A stretch of DNA of 64,000 bases from J014 sp964486055 (GCA_964486055.1 CAZALE010000007.1:1-64000), one strand, 5' to 3'. Shown: positions 41,919 through 51,764, counted from the first letter of the stretch. Program-made: numbers and translations. Notes: generated from the letters alone by a model not told the origin.

Positions 41919-42695
41919 TTACTTAAAATCCCGGCTACTAAAGATATAAAGTGAAACGCCTAGCAGAATACATGAATAGATTATCGCGTAAATAACTGCA
42001 ACAATGATGAAGCCATACGGAGGAATCTCTGCGTGAGATGCCTGGGTTATAAAACTAAAATGCGATAAATTAGGCAAAATGTAATAAAGTGCTGTAAAGA
42101 AAATTTTGGCCGATTGGGAGCCTAACTCCTGAGCCAAATCCTTTAGGCTGCTGCTTAGATGACCTATGATAAAAACAGAAAAACTGAACAAGGCAGATAG
42201 CGCTGGTGACGAAAATGAGGAGAAAAGCATAGATACAGCCACCATTAAACACAACTCAATGTAAATCAGAAAAATGGCTGTCCATACTGCTAACAAACGT
42301 AACTTATCGCCAACATATAACAGTGCCAGCGAAACCCCTATGCCCATTATGAAAGTATTGACCAGCAGCGTAATACATAGACCAAGAAATTTTCCTAACA
42401 GAAATTCTTCTCTTCTTATTGGCTTGGCAAATATTGCGTAAATCGTGCGCTTTTCGATTTCCTTCGAAACTAGACCAACTCCGACAAAAATAGCAATCAG
42501 AACACCAAATATCAGACTAGCTGCAAGACCTATGTTAACAATAGTGCGAGCCTCATTACCCGCTGTCAGCTCGCCTAAGAAATTAGCTGAGACTGTTATC
42601 AGCAAAAAGAATAAAATCAAATTATACAGAACTCTGTCCCTTATCGCCTCTCGAAATGTGTTCTTTGCAACGCTGATTATCTTACTCATGCTCAA
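41919..42695 (-). CDS. ABC-2-type transporter permease (PilI-like position)
   Basis: A 258-residue integral membrane protein with six helices. SVAKNTFREAIRDRVLYNLILFF at the N-terminus, GLVSKEIEKRTIYAIFAKPIRREEFLLGKFLG in the middle and a last helix IIVAVIYAIIYSCILLGVSLYIF are the ABC-2 / NosY-like pattern. Overlaps the upstream Wzy_C gene by 4 nt (ATGA) and abuts the TPR gene, so all are translationally linked. Substrate unknown. Confidence 0.88.
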   Translation of the reverse strand: MSMSKIISVAKNTFREAIRDRVLYNLILFFLLITVSANFLGELTAGNEARTIVNIGLAASLIFGVLIAIFVGVGLVSKEIEKRTIYAIFAKPIRREEFLLGKFLGLCITLLVNTFIMGIGVSLALLYVGDKLRLLAVWTAIFLIYIELCLMVAVSMLFSSFSSPALSALFSFSVFIIGHLSSSLKDLAQELGSQSAKIFFTALYYILPNLSHFSFITQASHAEIPPYGFIIVAVIYAIIYSCILLGVSLYIFSSRDFK

Positions 42696-44638
42696 CCTCC
42701 AATTCGAGGAAACATTGATAAAACCTCTTGTTCATGAATTACAACATAAACTGCCAGATCAGGCTTAAGTTCAGCGGGCGGCAAAAAGGCTTTATCTCTG
42801 AGAGCCTGTCTGCCTGCCTCACTCGCACCTAGCGTCATGAGCTTCAACCATCCGATGGCCTGTGATTCGTCTAACTTCATGGCTTTTCTTAATTCTTCAT
42901 CTGCCATTTGAAGCTCACCTCGAGAGGATAAGTTCAAGTATAATCTAACTCTTAAAAATATCGATCTCGGAAAAATGGACAAAGCCTCCCTTAAAACGTA
43001 CTCCTCCTTTGCTAAATCACCTATTGCTCGATAACAAGATGCCAAATAAAACCAAGAGATACTGACATCAAATCCATTATCAATTGCTTGTCTTAGGAGC
43101 TCACCTGCCCGTTCAAAATTTTTCTCTGAATAGTACTTGAGAGCCAGAGAGAAATAAGCAGTTGGGTTTGTCGGATTAAGAGTGGCTGCCTTTAGCAATA
43201 TAGGTTCAGCTTCAAGACTATTCAATTTACGCTCTCCCGCAATTAAAAGAAAATTGCCCAAATTTGCCATGGTTGTCGTAGCAGTAAGAATAATTCCCGA
43301 AATGAATAAAATCAGACTGACTCTAGAACTGATAAGTTTTGTATTCGACAATAGGCACGGTTCGCCTCTTCGTAATCCTTTATCAACTTTCACCAGAAAG
43401 AAAGAGCTTAAAAAGAAAAATATAATGCCAGAGGCTAGATATCTGAACGAAAATGAGCTAAACATCGAGGAAAGAATAAAGGCAAAAATGCCACCTATAG
43501 TGCCCCATATCGCTGGAGAAAGCTTTTTTCTTACTCTTAAAGATCGGTAGCCAACCTTGAGCAGGTAAAAAAAAGGTAATAAAAACATGCAACCTCCAAT
43601 TAATCCAAGCTCAGCAAAGACCTGCAACAATTCATTGTGCGCACGCTGAACAAAAAAATCCTCTCCTATCGTCAGTAATTCATCATCTGGATGATTTTTT
43701 ACAAACTCTCGTCTCGCCTCATTAAAGCTAATCCAAAAATTATCAGCACCTACTCCAAATATCGGATGCTGTTTTATCATCTGTAAACCTATCTTCCAAA
43801 AGAAGATCCTACTTACCGCAGTGTCGCTACTTTTTGCAACTTCTCCAGTGATATATTTACTCGTGCTCAAAGGGACAAAACTAGAAATCTGAGAAAAAAC
43901 AATTAAAAAGGCCACTGCAACAGTCAATAAAACAGTTCTCCATTTGTAACAACTCTGACTACAGAAGAGGATTCCGAGAGAGGAAATAGTAAAACCCGCG
44001 AGGAAAGACAAAAGGGCTCCTCTGCTCAATGAACTCAAAACCCCCAGTAATGCAAGAAATCCTGCTCCGCTAATGAGGAACTTTAATCTTTTTCTTACTT
44101 GCAAACTTACACATAGCAGAAAGATCGAAATTACAGCTAACATCTCGGCGAATTTACCATAACGCATTCGAAAAGTACCCAATCCAGTACCTTCTAGATC
44201 TTGATTCGTGGCTAGATCAATCGAGGAGGTAACCCCTAAAATCAACGCAATCAGAGCAATCGGGAGTATGATTAAAATCCCTCTACCCTTAGATATAAGA
44301 TGACAAAAGATCATGAAGGCACAGAGGTAAATAAACCAAACGGTAGCAAAATGAAAAACTGAAAATTGACTCTTAGCCCAGATAACCGAAAGCAAAGAGT
44401 AAAGAAAAAAAGGTAACCAGACCAACAAAAACTTCCCTGCTGTTGGCGATAAATTTATTTCTGCTGGTTTATATAGGCAAATGAATGAAATAACTGTCAC
44501 GATTGAAATTGCAATCCATTCAGCAAACCAAGGATGTGATGGATTGCTTGAAGGCGATGGGACAATGTTGAACAGAGGAAATAAAATTATCAAACTTAGA
44601 GAGGTCAGAGATACTATGAGGAGCCGATAATTTTTCAT
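42692..44638 (-). CDS. O-antigen-ligase/O-oligosaccharyltransferase-like membrane protein with TPR tail
   Basis: A 648-residue protein with about 12-13 helices (1-465) and a C-terminal TPR region (about 475-620: NPTNPTAYFSLALKYYSEKNFERAGELLRQA, ISWFYLASCYRAIGDLAKEEYVLREAL). The Wzy_C signature lies in the large periplasmic loop: FFWKIGLQMIKQHPIFGVGADNF, then VQRAHNELLQVFAELGLIGG containing the conserved His. Such proteins transfer lipid-linked glycans to lipid A core or, as PglL/PilO/TfpW, to pilin. Because pilA lies immediately upstream in the same direction, pilin glycosylation is a plausible but unproven role. Length and TPR tail match acidobacterial and Geobacter relatives. Confidence 0.82.
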   Translation of the reverse strand: MKNYRLLIVSLTSLSLIILFPLFNIVPSPSSNPSHPWFAEWIAISIVTVISFICLYKPAEINLSPTAGKFLLVWLPFFLYSLLSVIWAKSQFSVFHFATVWFIYLCAFMIFCHLISKGRGILIILPIALIALILGVTSSIDLATNQDLEGTGLGTFRMRYGKFAEMLAVISIFLLCVSLQVRKRLKFLISGAGFLALLGVLSSLSRGALLSFLAGFTISSLGILFCSQSCYKWRTVLLTVAVAFLIVFSQISSFVPLSTSKYITGEVAKSSDTAVSRIFFWKIGLQMIKQHPIFGVGADNFWISFNEARREFVKNHPDDELLTIGEDFFVQRAHNELLQVFAELGLIGGCMFLLPFFYLLKVGYRSLRVRKKLSPAIWGTIGGIFAFILSSMFSSFSFRYLASGIIFFFLSSFFLVKVDKGLRRGEPCLLSNTKLISSRVSLILFISGIILTATTTMANLGNFLLIAGERKLNSLEAEPILLKAATLNPTNPTAYFSLALKYYSEKNFERAGELLRQAIDNGFDVSISWFYLASCYRAIGDLAKEEYVLREALSIFPRSIFLRVRLYLNLSSRGELQMADEELRKAMKLDESQAIGWLKLMTLGASEAGRQALRDKAFLPPAELKPDLAVYVVIHEQEVLSMFPRIGG

Positions 44639-44664
44639 TTATACAAACTTAATATGCTACAAAT

Positions 44665-44696
44665 AAAAAGGCAAGTCTGCGGGAACTTGCCTTTTT
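44665..44696 (-). terminator. Intrinsic terminator after pilA
   Basis: AAAAAGGCAAGT (44665-44676) and ACTTGCCTTTTT (44685-44696) are exact complements with an 8-nt loop. A/T runs at both feet make it work on either strand; on the minus strand it ends the pilA transcript 35 nt after its stop. Confidence 0.9.
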
Positions 44697-44730
44697 ATGC
44701 AGAAGAAATTCCTGACTTTACTCAGGTCAA

Positions 44731-45213
44731 TTACGGATTAAGTGGTGAACCGTTGGTAACAGCTCGTGTAGTGTCGTCTATTCCCGGTGCCGCAGCAGTG
44801 TTATTGAAGTAAATAACACCTGACTCCGAAACTGCAAAAGACCTTGTACCAGTTCCAGATAAACCGGTACCATGTACAACAGGTACTGCAGTGTGAGTGT
44901 AATAAAACCTTGGCTGACCTGATACAGCACCCCCACCAAAGTTGTAACCACTCTTTGAGCCACCACCTAATTGACTATCAATCAATCCAGCAGTCTGCAA
45001 AGCTGCTAAGTTATTAGCATATGCCCCGCCACCAACCGTTGCTTGGTAAGTAGCTTGAGCACTGGTTAAAGTCCTTAGAGCTGATATGGCGGATGCTTCA
45101 TTAGCAGCACGACGCGAAGCTAAAAGGTTTGGAATCGCGATAGCTGCTATGATACCGATGATCACAACAACGATTAGCAACTCAATTAACGAAAAACCTC
45201 TTTCTGCTTTCAT
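44731..45213 (-). CDS. pilA: Type IV pilin PilA
   Basis: A 160-residue major-pilin-type protein. Prepilin peptidase site between Gly6 and Phe7 (MKAERG, then FSLIELLIVVVIIGIIAAIAIPNLL) with the essential Glu11 (Glu5 of the mature chain). The helix continues to about residue 58; the globular part is short and rich in Gly, Ser, Ala and Thr, typical of acidobacterial pilins. No C-terminal disulfide Cys pair. Transcribed alone: sigma-54-type promoter upstream, strong terminator downstream. GGGAG lies 10 nt before the ATG. Confidence 0.94.
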   Translation of the reverse strand: MKAERGFSLIELLIVVVIIGIIAAIAIPNLLASRRAANEASAISALRTLTSAQATYQATVGGGAYANNLAALQTAGLIDSQLGGGSKSGYNFGGGAVSGQPRFYYTHTAVPVVHGTGLSGTGTRSFAVSESGVIYFNNTAAAPGIDDTTRAVTNGSPLNP

Positions 45214-45270
45214 TTTTTCATTCTCCCTTTCTTAAATTTTTCAGGCAGTAACCTGTCATCCCTCTTCCTA

Positions 45271-45285
45271 TCAAGTAGCGTGCCA
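45271..45285 (-). promoter_or_regulatory. Sigma-54-type promoter of pilA
   Basis: Minus strand reads TGGCACG-CTAC-TTGA: the -24 element (45285 to 45279) is a perfect match to TGGCACG, the 4-nt spacing is exact, and the -12 element TTGA differs from TTGC in the last base. It predicts a start near 45260 and a leader of about 46 nt. pilA is RpoN/PilR-controlled in Pseudomonas, Geobacter and Myxococcus. Confidence 0.75.
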
Positions 45286-45490
45286 AAGTTTTAACATATT
45301 AAAAACGCTGAAAATACCTGTCTTTAGGAATCTCGTGCTTTATAAAACATTAGTTGAGTAACATAGTTTGGTATGTTTTGGGTGACGAATTTTGTCAGGG
45401 TTTGCTACGAGTGAATATTAGCTTATCAGGCTAATCTCAGGATTGTTGGATTTCTTTCAGAAACTCAGTGTTATTATTTCTGCCATAAAA

Positions 45491-45522
45491 TGTTTGAGGT
45501 AGATAAGCCTCTACCTCAAACA
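45491..45522 (-). terminator. Terminator of the T6SS operon
   Basis: TGTTTGAGGTAGA (45491-45503) and TCTACCTCAAACA (45510-45522) are perfect 13-bp complements with the 6-nt loop TAAGCC. On the minus strand the stem is followed by TTTTATGG, so it should terminate T6SS transcription about 50 nt after tssH and insulate the pilA promoter. Confidence 0.8.
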
Positions 45523-45570
45523 TAAGAAACTATTTGAATTTATGGAGGTGAAAATTAACTCGTAAAACTC

Positions 45571-48282
45571 TTAGGAAACCTCATACAAAAAGTTTTCAGT
45601 CGTATCTACCGAAACATGTATCTTTTTAATCTTCTCACCGAGTGCAATTCTAGATAAAACTTCAACTGCCATCTGAGGTAACAAAGAGTTATTCAGAATG
45701 TTGTGGACGTTTCTAGCACCTGCGTCGACATCTGTACAACGTTTTGCAATGGTCTCAACTAATTTTTCATCGTATGAGAATTGTGCTCTGTGATTTTCAG
45801 CCACTCTCTCAGCAATCTTTCCTAACTGGAGTTTTATGATCATTCTCAGCACGTCATCTGAAATTGGATAGTATGGAACAACTGTCATCCTTCCCAATAA
45901 TGCAGGTTTAAAGACCTTTAGTAAATCGGGTTTGATAGCTTCAACAAGCCCATGAGGCTCAGGCTTAGTCTCGGGATCAGCACAAAGCTTCATTATCGTA
46001 TCAGTTCCGACGTTAGAGGTGAGCAAAATAATACAATTTTTGAAATCTATCTCCCTTCCTTCACCATCCTCTAGGACGCCTTTGTCAAATACCTGATAAA
46101 ACAACTCCAGCACATCTGGATGAGCTTTTTCAACCTCATCCAGCAGGACGACAGAATAAGGTTTACGACGAACAGCTTCCGTCAACACTCCACCCTCACC
46201 ATACCCAACATATCCCGGAGGAGAACCTTTCAAACCTGAAACTGTGTGAGCCTCCTGATACTCACTCATGTTTATGGAAATGAGGTTTCTTTCACCCCCA
46301 TATAAAGCATCTGCTAAGGCTAGAGCCGTTTCAGTTTTCCCAACTCCGGATGACCCAACAAGCAGAAACACTCCTATTGGGCGACGAGGATCCGTAAGGC
46401 CAGCTCGGGAAGTCTTTATTCTTTCAGCAATCACATTAATTGCGTGATCCTGTCCTACAACTCTCTTCTTGAGAGTCTCAGCTAGATCCAATATAGCTTG
46501 TATCTCATCAGCAACCATCTTTCCTACAGGAATTCCAGTCCAACCGGAAATGATCTCGGCTACCGTTTGAGCCCCTACAACCGGATGCATTAATGGAGTA
46601 TCACCCTGAATCATTTTTAACTCTTCGTTAAGACGAGCTAATTCCCTCTTCAAAAATTCAGTTTCTGTCTGAACGACTGTGGGTTCTGAGGATAAAACAT
46701 TTGATTCTGATAGAGCATCAGACTCCGAATTTCCGTTAGTCTGTAATTTCCTCTCACATTGGTTCATCTCCAACTTAGCTCTTATGTTTTGAATTCTATT
46801 AACCAGTTCTTTTTCCTTTTCCCACTTTTCCTTTAATTGAGCCAACTTTTCCTCAGCACGAGATTTCCTATTACGTAAATCAGCAAGTCTCTCACCATGA
46901 TCTACACCTGTAGCTTCTTCTCTCTCAAGAGAAGTTATCTCAGAATCTAAGTTCTCTATGGTTCTGATGGTTTCTTCTATTGGTGCTGGGGTGGCTGCCT
47001 GTCCTATTGCCACCTTCGCACAAGCTGTGTCCAAGACTGATACTGCTTTATCCGGCAATTGCCTACCAGTTATGTATCTATGTGATAGCTTGACACATTC
47101 TACTAAAGCTTCATCCAAGATTCGCACCTTATGGTGCTCTTCCATTTTACCCAGTAATCCACGCAACATTGCTATTGCTTTCTCTTCATCGGGCTCATCT
47201 ACTTTCACTACCTGAAATCGCCTGGCTAGAGCAGCATCCTTCTCAAAATATTTTTTATACTCAGCCCAGGTAGTAGCTGCTATCGTTCTAAGTTCACCTC
47301 TGGCAAGGGCAGGTTTCAAAAGGTTCGCTGCATCATTTTGACCAGCTTGCCCTCCCGCACCTATTAATGTGTGGGCCTCATCTATGAAGAGAATTATTGG
47401 TTGAGGTGAAGATTTTACCTCGTCAATTACATTCTTAAGTCTATTCTCGAACTCGCCTTTTATACCAGCTCCAGCTTGCAACAATCCTAAATCTAAGGCT
47501 CTTACAGATACATTTCGCAGCGGTTCAGGCACATCACCTTGTGCCACGCGTAGAGCAAAACCCTCAACTACTGCTGTCTTACCAACACCCGCTTCTCCAG
47601 TTAATATAGGATTATTCTGCCGCCTGCGCATTAGTATGTCTACGATTTGTCTGATTTCAAAGTCTCTACCTCTTATCGGATCAATCTTCCCTTCGCGTGC
47701 TTTCTGAGTCAAATCCTCAGTGTATTGATCAAGCGCTCTACCACTTGAGGAAGACGCTGGGGAAGCCGTTGTTGATGTAGCATCAGAGACAGCAGCTGAT
47801 TCTTTTTCCTCTCTAGATCCAGCAATTATTTGAGGCAAATTACTTCGTAAGGATTCAATAGATATGTTATTCAACTCCCGAGATATATCTCTGGCGATCC
47901 GAGCTAAATTCTCATTAGCTAAGAGTGCGAGCAAAAGGTGAGAAGAACGAATGCGAGCCTCTGAGTATTCTACGGATGCTAACAACCAAGCCTGTTCAAA
48001 CCAACGTGGCAAATGCTCGCTGAGACCTGGTGTCCTAGAATTACCAGTTTTTAGGCGATTAAGCGAGGCATTCACATCTCTTGTCAGCCTGTCGACGCTA
48101 CACTCATAATGTCTCAAAATTTTTTGAAAATCAGTATTTTCAATCTCTAAAAGCTTAGCGAGTAAATGCTCTATCTCCACATCATAATTTGTCCTCGAAA
48201 GACATAGTCCTGCAGCACCCTCAAGGGCACTTCTACATGTGCTGTTTAATCTGCCGACTAAAGACTTTAAATTAATATTCAT
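45571..48282 (-). CDS. tssH: T6SS sheath-recycling AAA+ ATPase TssH (ClpV)
   Basis: A 903-residue ClpB/ClpV protein that dismantles contracted TssBC sheath. N-domain about 1-150, first AAA+ with GEAGVGKTAVVEG and LFIDEAHTLIGAGG, a coiled middle domain (about 410-540, shorter and Glu/Lys-rich), second AAA+ with GSSGVGKTETALAL and VLLDEVEKAHPDV, and a C-terminal small domain. AAAGGAGGT lies just before the ATG at 48282; a frame seven codons longer includes that binding site and is rejected. Last gene of the T6SS operon; 75 nt after tssG. Confidence 0.95.
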   Translation of the reverse strand: MNINLKSLVGRLNSTCRSALEGAAGLCLSRTNYDVEIEHLLAKLLEIENTDFQKILRHYECSVDRLTRDVNASLNRLKTGNSRTPGLSEHLPRWFEQAWLLASVEYSEARIRSSHLLLALLANENLARIARDISRELNNISIESLRSNLPQIIAGSREEKESAAVSDATSTTASPASSSSGRALDQYTEDLTQKAREGKIDPIRGRDFEIRQIVDILMRRRQNNPILTGEAGVGKTAVVEGFALRVAQGDVPEPLRNVSVRALDLGLLQAGAGIKGEFENRLKNVIDEVKSSPQPIILFIDEAHTLIGAGGQAGQNDAANLLKPALARGELRTIAATTWAEYKKYFEKDAALARRFQVVKVDEPDEEKAIAMLRGLLGKMEEHHKVRILDEALVECVKLSHRYITGRQLPDKAVSVLDTACAKVAIGQAATPAPIEETIRTIENLDSEITSLEREEATGVDHGERLADLRNRKSRAEEKLAQLKEKWEKEKELVNRIQNIRAKLEMNQCERKLQTNGNSESDALSESNVLSSEPTVVQTETEFLKRELARLNEELKMIQGDTPLMHPVVGAQTVAEIISGWTGIPVGKMVADEIQAILDLAETLKKRVVGQDHAINVIAERIKTSRAGLTDPRRPIGVFLLVGSSGVGKTETALALADALYGGERNLISINMSEYQEAHTVSGLKGSPPGYVGYGEGGVLTEAVRRKPYSVVLLDEVEKAHPDVLELFYQVFDKGVLEDGEGREIDFKNCIILLTSNVGTDTIMKLCADPETKPEPHGLVEAIKPDLLKVFKPALLGRMTVVPYYPISDDVLRMIIKLQLGKIAERVAENHRAQFSYDEKLVETIAKRCTDVDAGARNVHNILNNSLLPQMAVEVLSRIALGEKIKKIHVSVDTTENFLYEVS

Positions 48283-48357
48283 AGATTGCAAACCTCCTTT
48301 CATTCGAAAATGTTATATCCCAAGAGTAGTCTGTCATAGGAGATGAAAATCTATTGC

Positions 48358-49386
48358 TTATCCAGTTAAAACAAGCTGATCAGCATCTGTCTCAAAGGGT
48401 TTGGTCTTCAAAAAACTAGTCCAACCCAACATCGGACGCCTTTTTGCCCTTGTGGTTAAAATAGTGCTCGGAACCTCCTTAGCTCTCAACTTTAGTTGAA
48501 TATCAAAGTCAAACTCATCTCCTACGAACAATCTGATAACCGACTTTAGTGCCTCATAGGCATTACCAACAGGTAAAAACGCCATGTATTGTCTAAAAGT
48601 AAGAGGTCCTATTTGTAGTCTAAACTTAGATTGGTTGTGCCATATTCGAGTACCGACAATTGTATTGACACCAAGTCTATTGTTCTTGACACCAACGCGC
48701 GTTAGACTTTCCTCTTCTAGCTCTAACCATTCTCCAAAAAACTGAATTACGTTAACTGAAACCCCGAAATAATCAGCAACTAAATTTCTGAGTGCCACAG
48801 CAGAGTGAGGTTTTTGATTAATAATGCCAGCATACGGCAAAAGTGATTCATCATCAATAGACATTCGCCCTCGTAAGCCGGCAGTCCCAAGTCCTATCAG
48901 GCAGAACATGTATTTTGTAAAATCGTCAGATCCTCGCTCATAATTGACTGGAAAATGATATTTAACCCAGGCTCTGTAGAATAGTGAGACAGCTCTATGG
49001 GTGAAGATATCGAGAAAATACCAAAGGGCAGTGTCACCATACCTTGCCCTTTCAGCCGCAAGCTCAGCGTATCTCATGGGCATAGCACCAAGAAGCCCTA
49101 GCATTCCCATGAAATTTACAAAAACCTCTGTCTTTTCACGATCTAAAACCTCATCATAAAATTTCTTTATCTCCTGAATCTCACTTGCTGGAAACTCTAG
49201 ACTCAAAGTGGAGCGAATGTTGACTACCTCATTCTCTGGAAGGCTGTTGTATCCAACTGGACTTTTGTCAGGAAAAATTCTCTCTAGCAACCTTACCAAC
49301 TGAAAAAACTCAAACCGGTAAGGTTCCTCAAAAATTACTTGCTCTAAGGATAACGAACAGTGCTCTTTTTGCAGAAAATCGTTCAT
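48358..49386 (-). CDS. tssG: T6SS baseplate protein TssG
   Basis: A 342-residue baseplate wedge subunit (VasB/ImpH). YRFEFFQLVRLLERIFPDKSPVGYNSLPENEVVNIRS at the N-terminus, FVNFMGMLGLLGAMPMRYAELA, and the C-terminal GPLTFRQYMAFLPVGNAYEALKSVIRLFVGDEFDFDIQLKL are the family hallmarks. Its ATG abuts the tssF stop directly. Length is normal. Confidence 0.95.
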   Translation of the reverse strand: MNDFLQKEHCSLSLEQVIFEEPYRFEFFQLVRLLERIFPDKSPVGYNSLPENEVVNIRSTLSLEFPASEIQEIKKFYDEVLDREKTEVFVNFMGMLGLLGAMPMRYAELAAERARYGDTALWYFLDIFTHRAVSLFYRAWVKYHFPVNYERGSDDFTKYMFCLIGLGTAGLRGRMSIDDESLLPYAGIINQKPHSAVALRNLVADYFGVSVNVIQFFGEWLELEEESLTRVGVKNNRLGVNTIVGTRIWHNQSKFRLQIGPLTFRQYMAFLPVGNAYEALKSVIRLFVGDEFDFDIQLKLRAKEVPSTILTTRAKRRPMLGWTSFLKTKPFETDADQLVLTG

Positions 49387-51282
49387 TTACATCAATAATT
49401 GCAGCCCCGCCCTGGGCTCAAATCTCTTTATTATGCCTTCTCTTTGCTTGGAAGTTATGACTAACTCATTGAATGAATTTAGAGAAACATAAAGACCTAA
49501 GAAGTGATCTAATACACAGGCGAATAAATACACGCTATTACCGACAAACTCACTCTCATCGAATTCCAAGGTAGTTTCTAGCCCCCTAACAAAACCAGTT
49601 CCAATTCTGCCACCGATCTGTCTGATTATTTTTCGCTTCTTGACGCCCGTTATGCCTAAGATCTGCTTCCTAACCGAATTAGAATCGGCTAAATCATAAA
49701 GGTACAGGAGTTCTTGCAGTGCTGTCGGGATACCTTTCTCATCCTCAAGAAGTGACAAGTGATTCAGCAATAAGTGGGATATTAACCGCCACTGTAGAGC
49801 CCTTCGCCGCGGTGGGCGTAGAGTCTCAGTTGGTTTTGTAAGACATTTAATTCTAGACATTACAACCGAACTCTCTGCCTCAAAATCATTGCCTTTACCT
49901 CCAAACGGAAGCTTAGAGGGTAAATCCCTGTTTGTACATGTAACTTTTACAGTTATTACTTCTTCAGGAGGTACGTTCGGATTAAATTCAGAATCCACGA
50001 AAGAAAGGAATATCTCCGTGCCATTATCCCCATCTCTTTGAGAAGCTCTCCTGGAGGCATACCAGAAAGATTTTTTAATCTTATCATCGTATGAGTGTTT
50101 TATTGAGTAAAACGGCGAATAATGTCTAGTGTTTCCAGTGCGAGGGTCAATGGCAAACACTTCATCAATTGAGTAAATCTCCACCGCATTCTGATGATGA
50201 ACGTCAGCAATGATGTGATATTCATACCTTTGCTGGGATAAATAAACAGGATCAGCGGTTTTTTCAAATAAATTAATTATTGGCGAAGCTCCGATTGCAA
50301 AAGTTTGAGCCGTTATCTCGCCTGCAAGAGGAGATATGTTTTCCAGGTGAATTATTATATCGAAATATGTACCAAAACCACGTCTTATGGCCTCATCCAA
50401 GCCATAAACATCAAAGAAAAGGAACTTATAAGGAAATGCAAAATATTCAGTCAGTAATCTGTACCCAGGAAATGACCGCATGCTGTAGGGTAGCATCGCT
50501 TCCTCCTCTGAAAATCCAACTTGCTTGATTCGATCAACCGGCAAAAGTATTGGCTCCAGTAATTTTAAATTGAAGTTAGCTACTGTGAGCAGTGTCCCAG
50601 CCTCTAAACTTGATTCGACTGGTCTAAATTCTAGTGCTACTGCATTGTTAAAAATATACTCATAGAGGGGATAGGATATTTGAGGAGTGTCGTTTATATA
50701 AAAGCGAATGAACTCTGGAATTTTATCATTCTCTCCGTGACGAAATTCTGCCAAGCGGCCATTACCGTAACAACGAAGGCTGATACGTAGTCTAGCCTTG
50801 GATAATCTTCCTCTGGCATCAGGAGGTGCATCGGATTCTAATTTGGCAGCAACTATTTCTAAAGGAAACAAAAAAGTCTCGTAGCAGGTTTTAAAACGGC
50901 AGTGAGTACCACCAACCGCACGTGAGTAAAGCTTCGTATTTTTTGGCAAGTGTTGAACAGCAGTTAGTTTGTCGTTTGGATTTCCATAAACGAATTGCAC
51001 TATAGCCATTGACGGAACTGGAGAAAGGTAGTGCGGATATAATACATTCAGGAAAGATTCGGTTATTTCAGGAAATTCATCTGCTAACTTTAAATGAATA
51101 CGAGATGCAAGAAAGGCAAATGCCTCAATTATTCTCTCTACGTGAGGGTCTTCTGTCTTCTCCTGATCCAAAAGTAAACGGGAAGCTATCTTAGGATATT
51201 TGCGGGCAAATTCTGCTCCCATTCGCCTTAAGAATATGAGCTCGCTTTCATAAAATCCTAAGAGTTCGTCTCTCATGTTCAC
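49387..51282 (-). CDS. tssF: T6SS baseplate protein TssF
   Basis: A 631-residue TssF (VasA/ImpG), two copies of which clasp TssG in the wedge. LLGFYESELIFLRRMGAEFARKYPKIASRLLLDQEKTEDPHVERIIEAFAFLASRIHLKLADEFPEITESFLNVLYPHYLSPVPSMAIVQF-type N-terminus (quoted in parts: FYESELIFLRRMGAEFA, PHVERIIEAFAFL, NVLYPHYLSPVPSM) and C-terminal RIGTGFVRGLETTLEFDE are diagnostic. Overlaps tssE by 4 nt (ATGA) and abuts tssG. Confidence 0.95.
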   Translation of the reverse strand: MNMRDELLGFYESELIFLRRMGAEFARKYPKIASRLLLDQEKTEDPHVERIIEAFAFLASRIHLKLADEFPEITESFLNVLYPHYLSPVPSMAIVQFVYGNPNDKLTAVQHLPKNTKLYSRAVGGTHCRFKTCYETFLFPLEIVAAKLESDAPPDARGRLSKARLRISLRCYGNGRLAEFRHGENDKIPEFIRFYINDTPQISYPLYEYIFNNAVALEFRPVESSLEAGTLLTVANFNLKLLEPILLPVDRIKQVGFSEEEAMLPYSMRSFPGYRLLTEYFAFPYKFLFFDVYGLDEAIRRGFGTYFDIIIHLENISPLAGEITAQTFAIGASPIINLFEKTADPVYLSQQRYEYHIIADVHHQNAVEIYSIDEVFAIDPRTGNTRHYSPFYSIKHSYDDKIKKSFWYASRRASQRDGDNGTEIFLSFVDSEFNPNVPPEEVITVKVTCTNRDLPSKLPFGGKGNDFEAESSVVMSRIKCLTKPTETLRPPRRRALQWRLISHLLLNHLSLLEDEKGIPTALQELLYLYDLADSNSVRKQILGITGVKKRKIIRQIGGRIGTGFVRGLETTLEFDESEFVGNSVYLFACVLDHFLGLYVSLNSFNELVITSKQREGIIKRFEPRAGLQLLM

Positions 51283-51764
51283 CTTTCTTTTATCTCGAAT
51301 TCACCATTTCCCGGCTGTAGCACTGTGTCGAAGGTGATTGGTTCAGGCGTCGGCTCAACGTTCAATAAAGCCTCCAATCTAAACCTCAGAACTTTATCCA
51401 CCTCAGAAAACGGTTCAAGCTTGACTTTTAGATTTGATAATCGTGGCTCAAAGATCCTCACAGCGTTCTCTAATGCCTTTGTTAACCTAGATTGTTCAAT
51501 CTTACTCTTGATACTGACTCCGGTAAAATCAGGCATTCCATAAGCGAGTACTGATTTGCGTAACTCCTCGATTTTTTCATCTAACTCAGGAAGATGGCAT
51601 CTTGTGTTAAGCAACCATTCCAAGTCTCTTTTGAGACCTTGTTTAATCTCCCTTAAACTTCTTAATCTTGCCTTAGGCGGTTCCTGAGAAAGCTCAGGTT
51701 CAAAATCCAAGAGCCTATCCAATAACGATGGCAACAATTTTACTTCATTGTCGATTCTCGACAT
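51279..51764 (-). CDS. tssE: T6SS baseplate protein TssE (gp25-like)
   Basis: A 161-residue gp25/lysozyme-like wedge protein. SLLDRLLDFEP, the core LKRDLEWLLNTR and SVLAYGMPDFTG then RIFEPRLSNLKVKLEP match the GPW/gp25 family; the EPR motif is present. Sits between the post-hcp hairpin and tssF. No ribosome binding site is obvious, suggesting low expression compared with hcp. Confidence 0.93.
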   Translation of the reverse strand: MSRIDNEVKLLPSLLDRLLDFEPELSQEPPKARLRSLREIKQGLKRDLEWLLNTRCHLPELDEKIEELRKSVLAYGMPDFTGVSIKSKIEQSRLTKALENAVRIFEPRLSNLKVKLEPFSEVDKVLRFRLEALLNVEPTPEPITFDTVLQPGNGEFEIKER

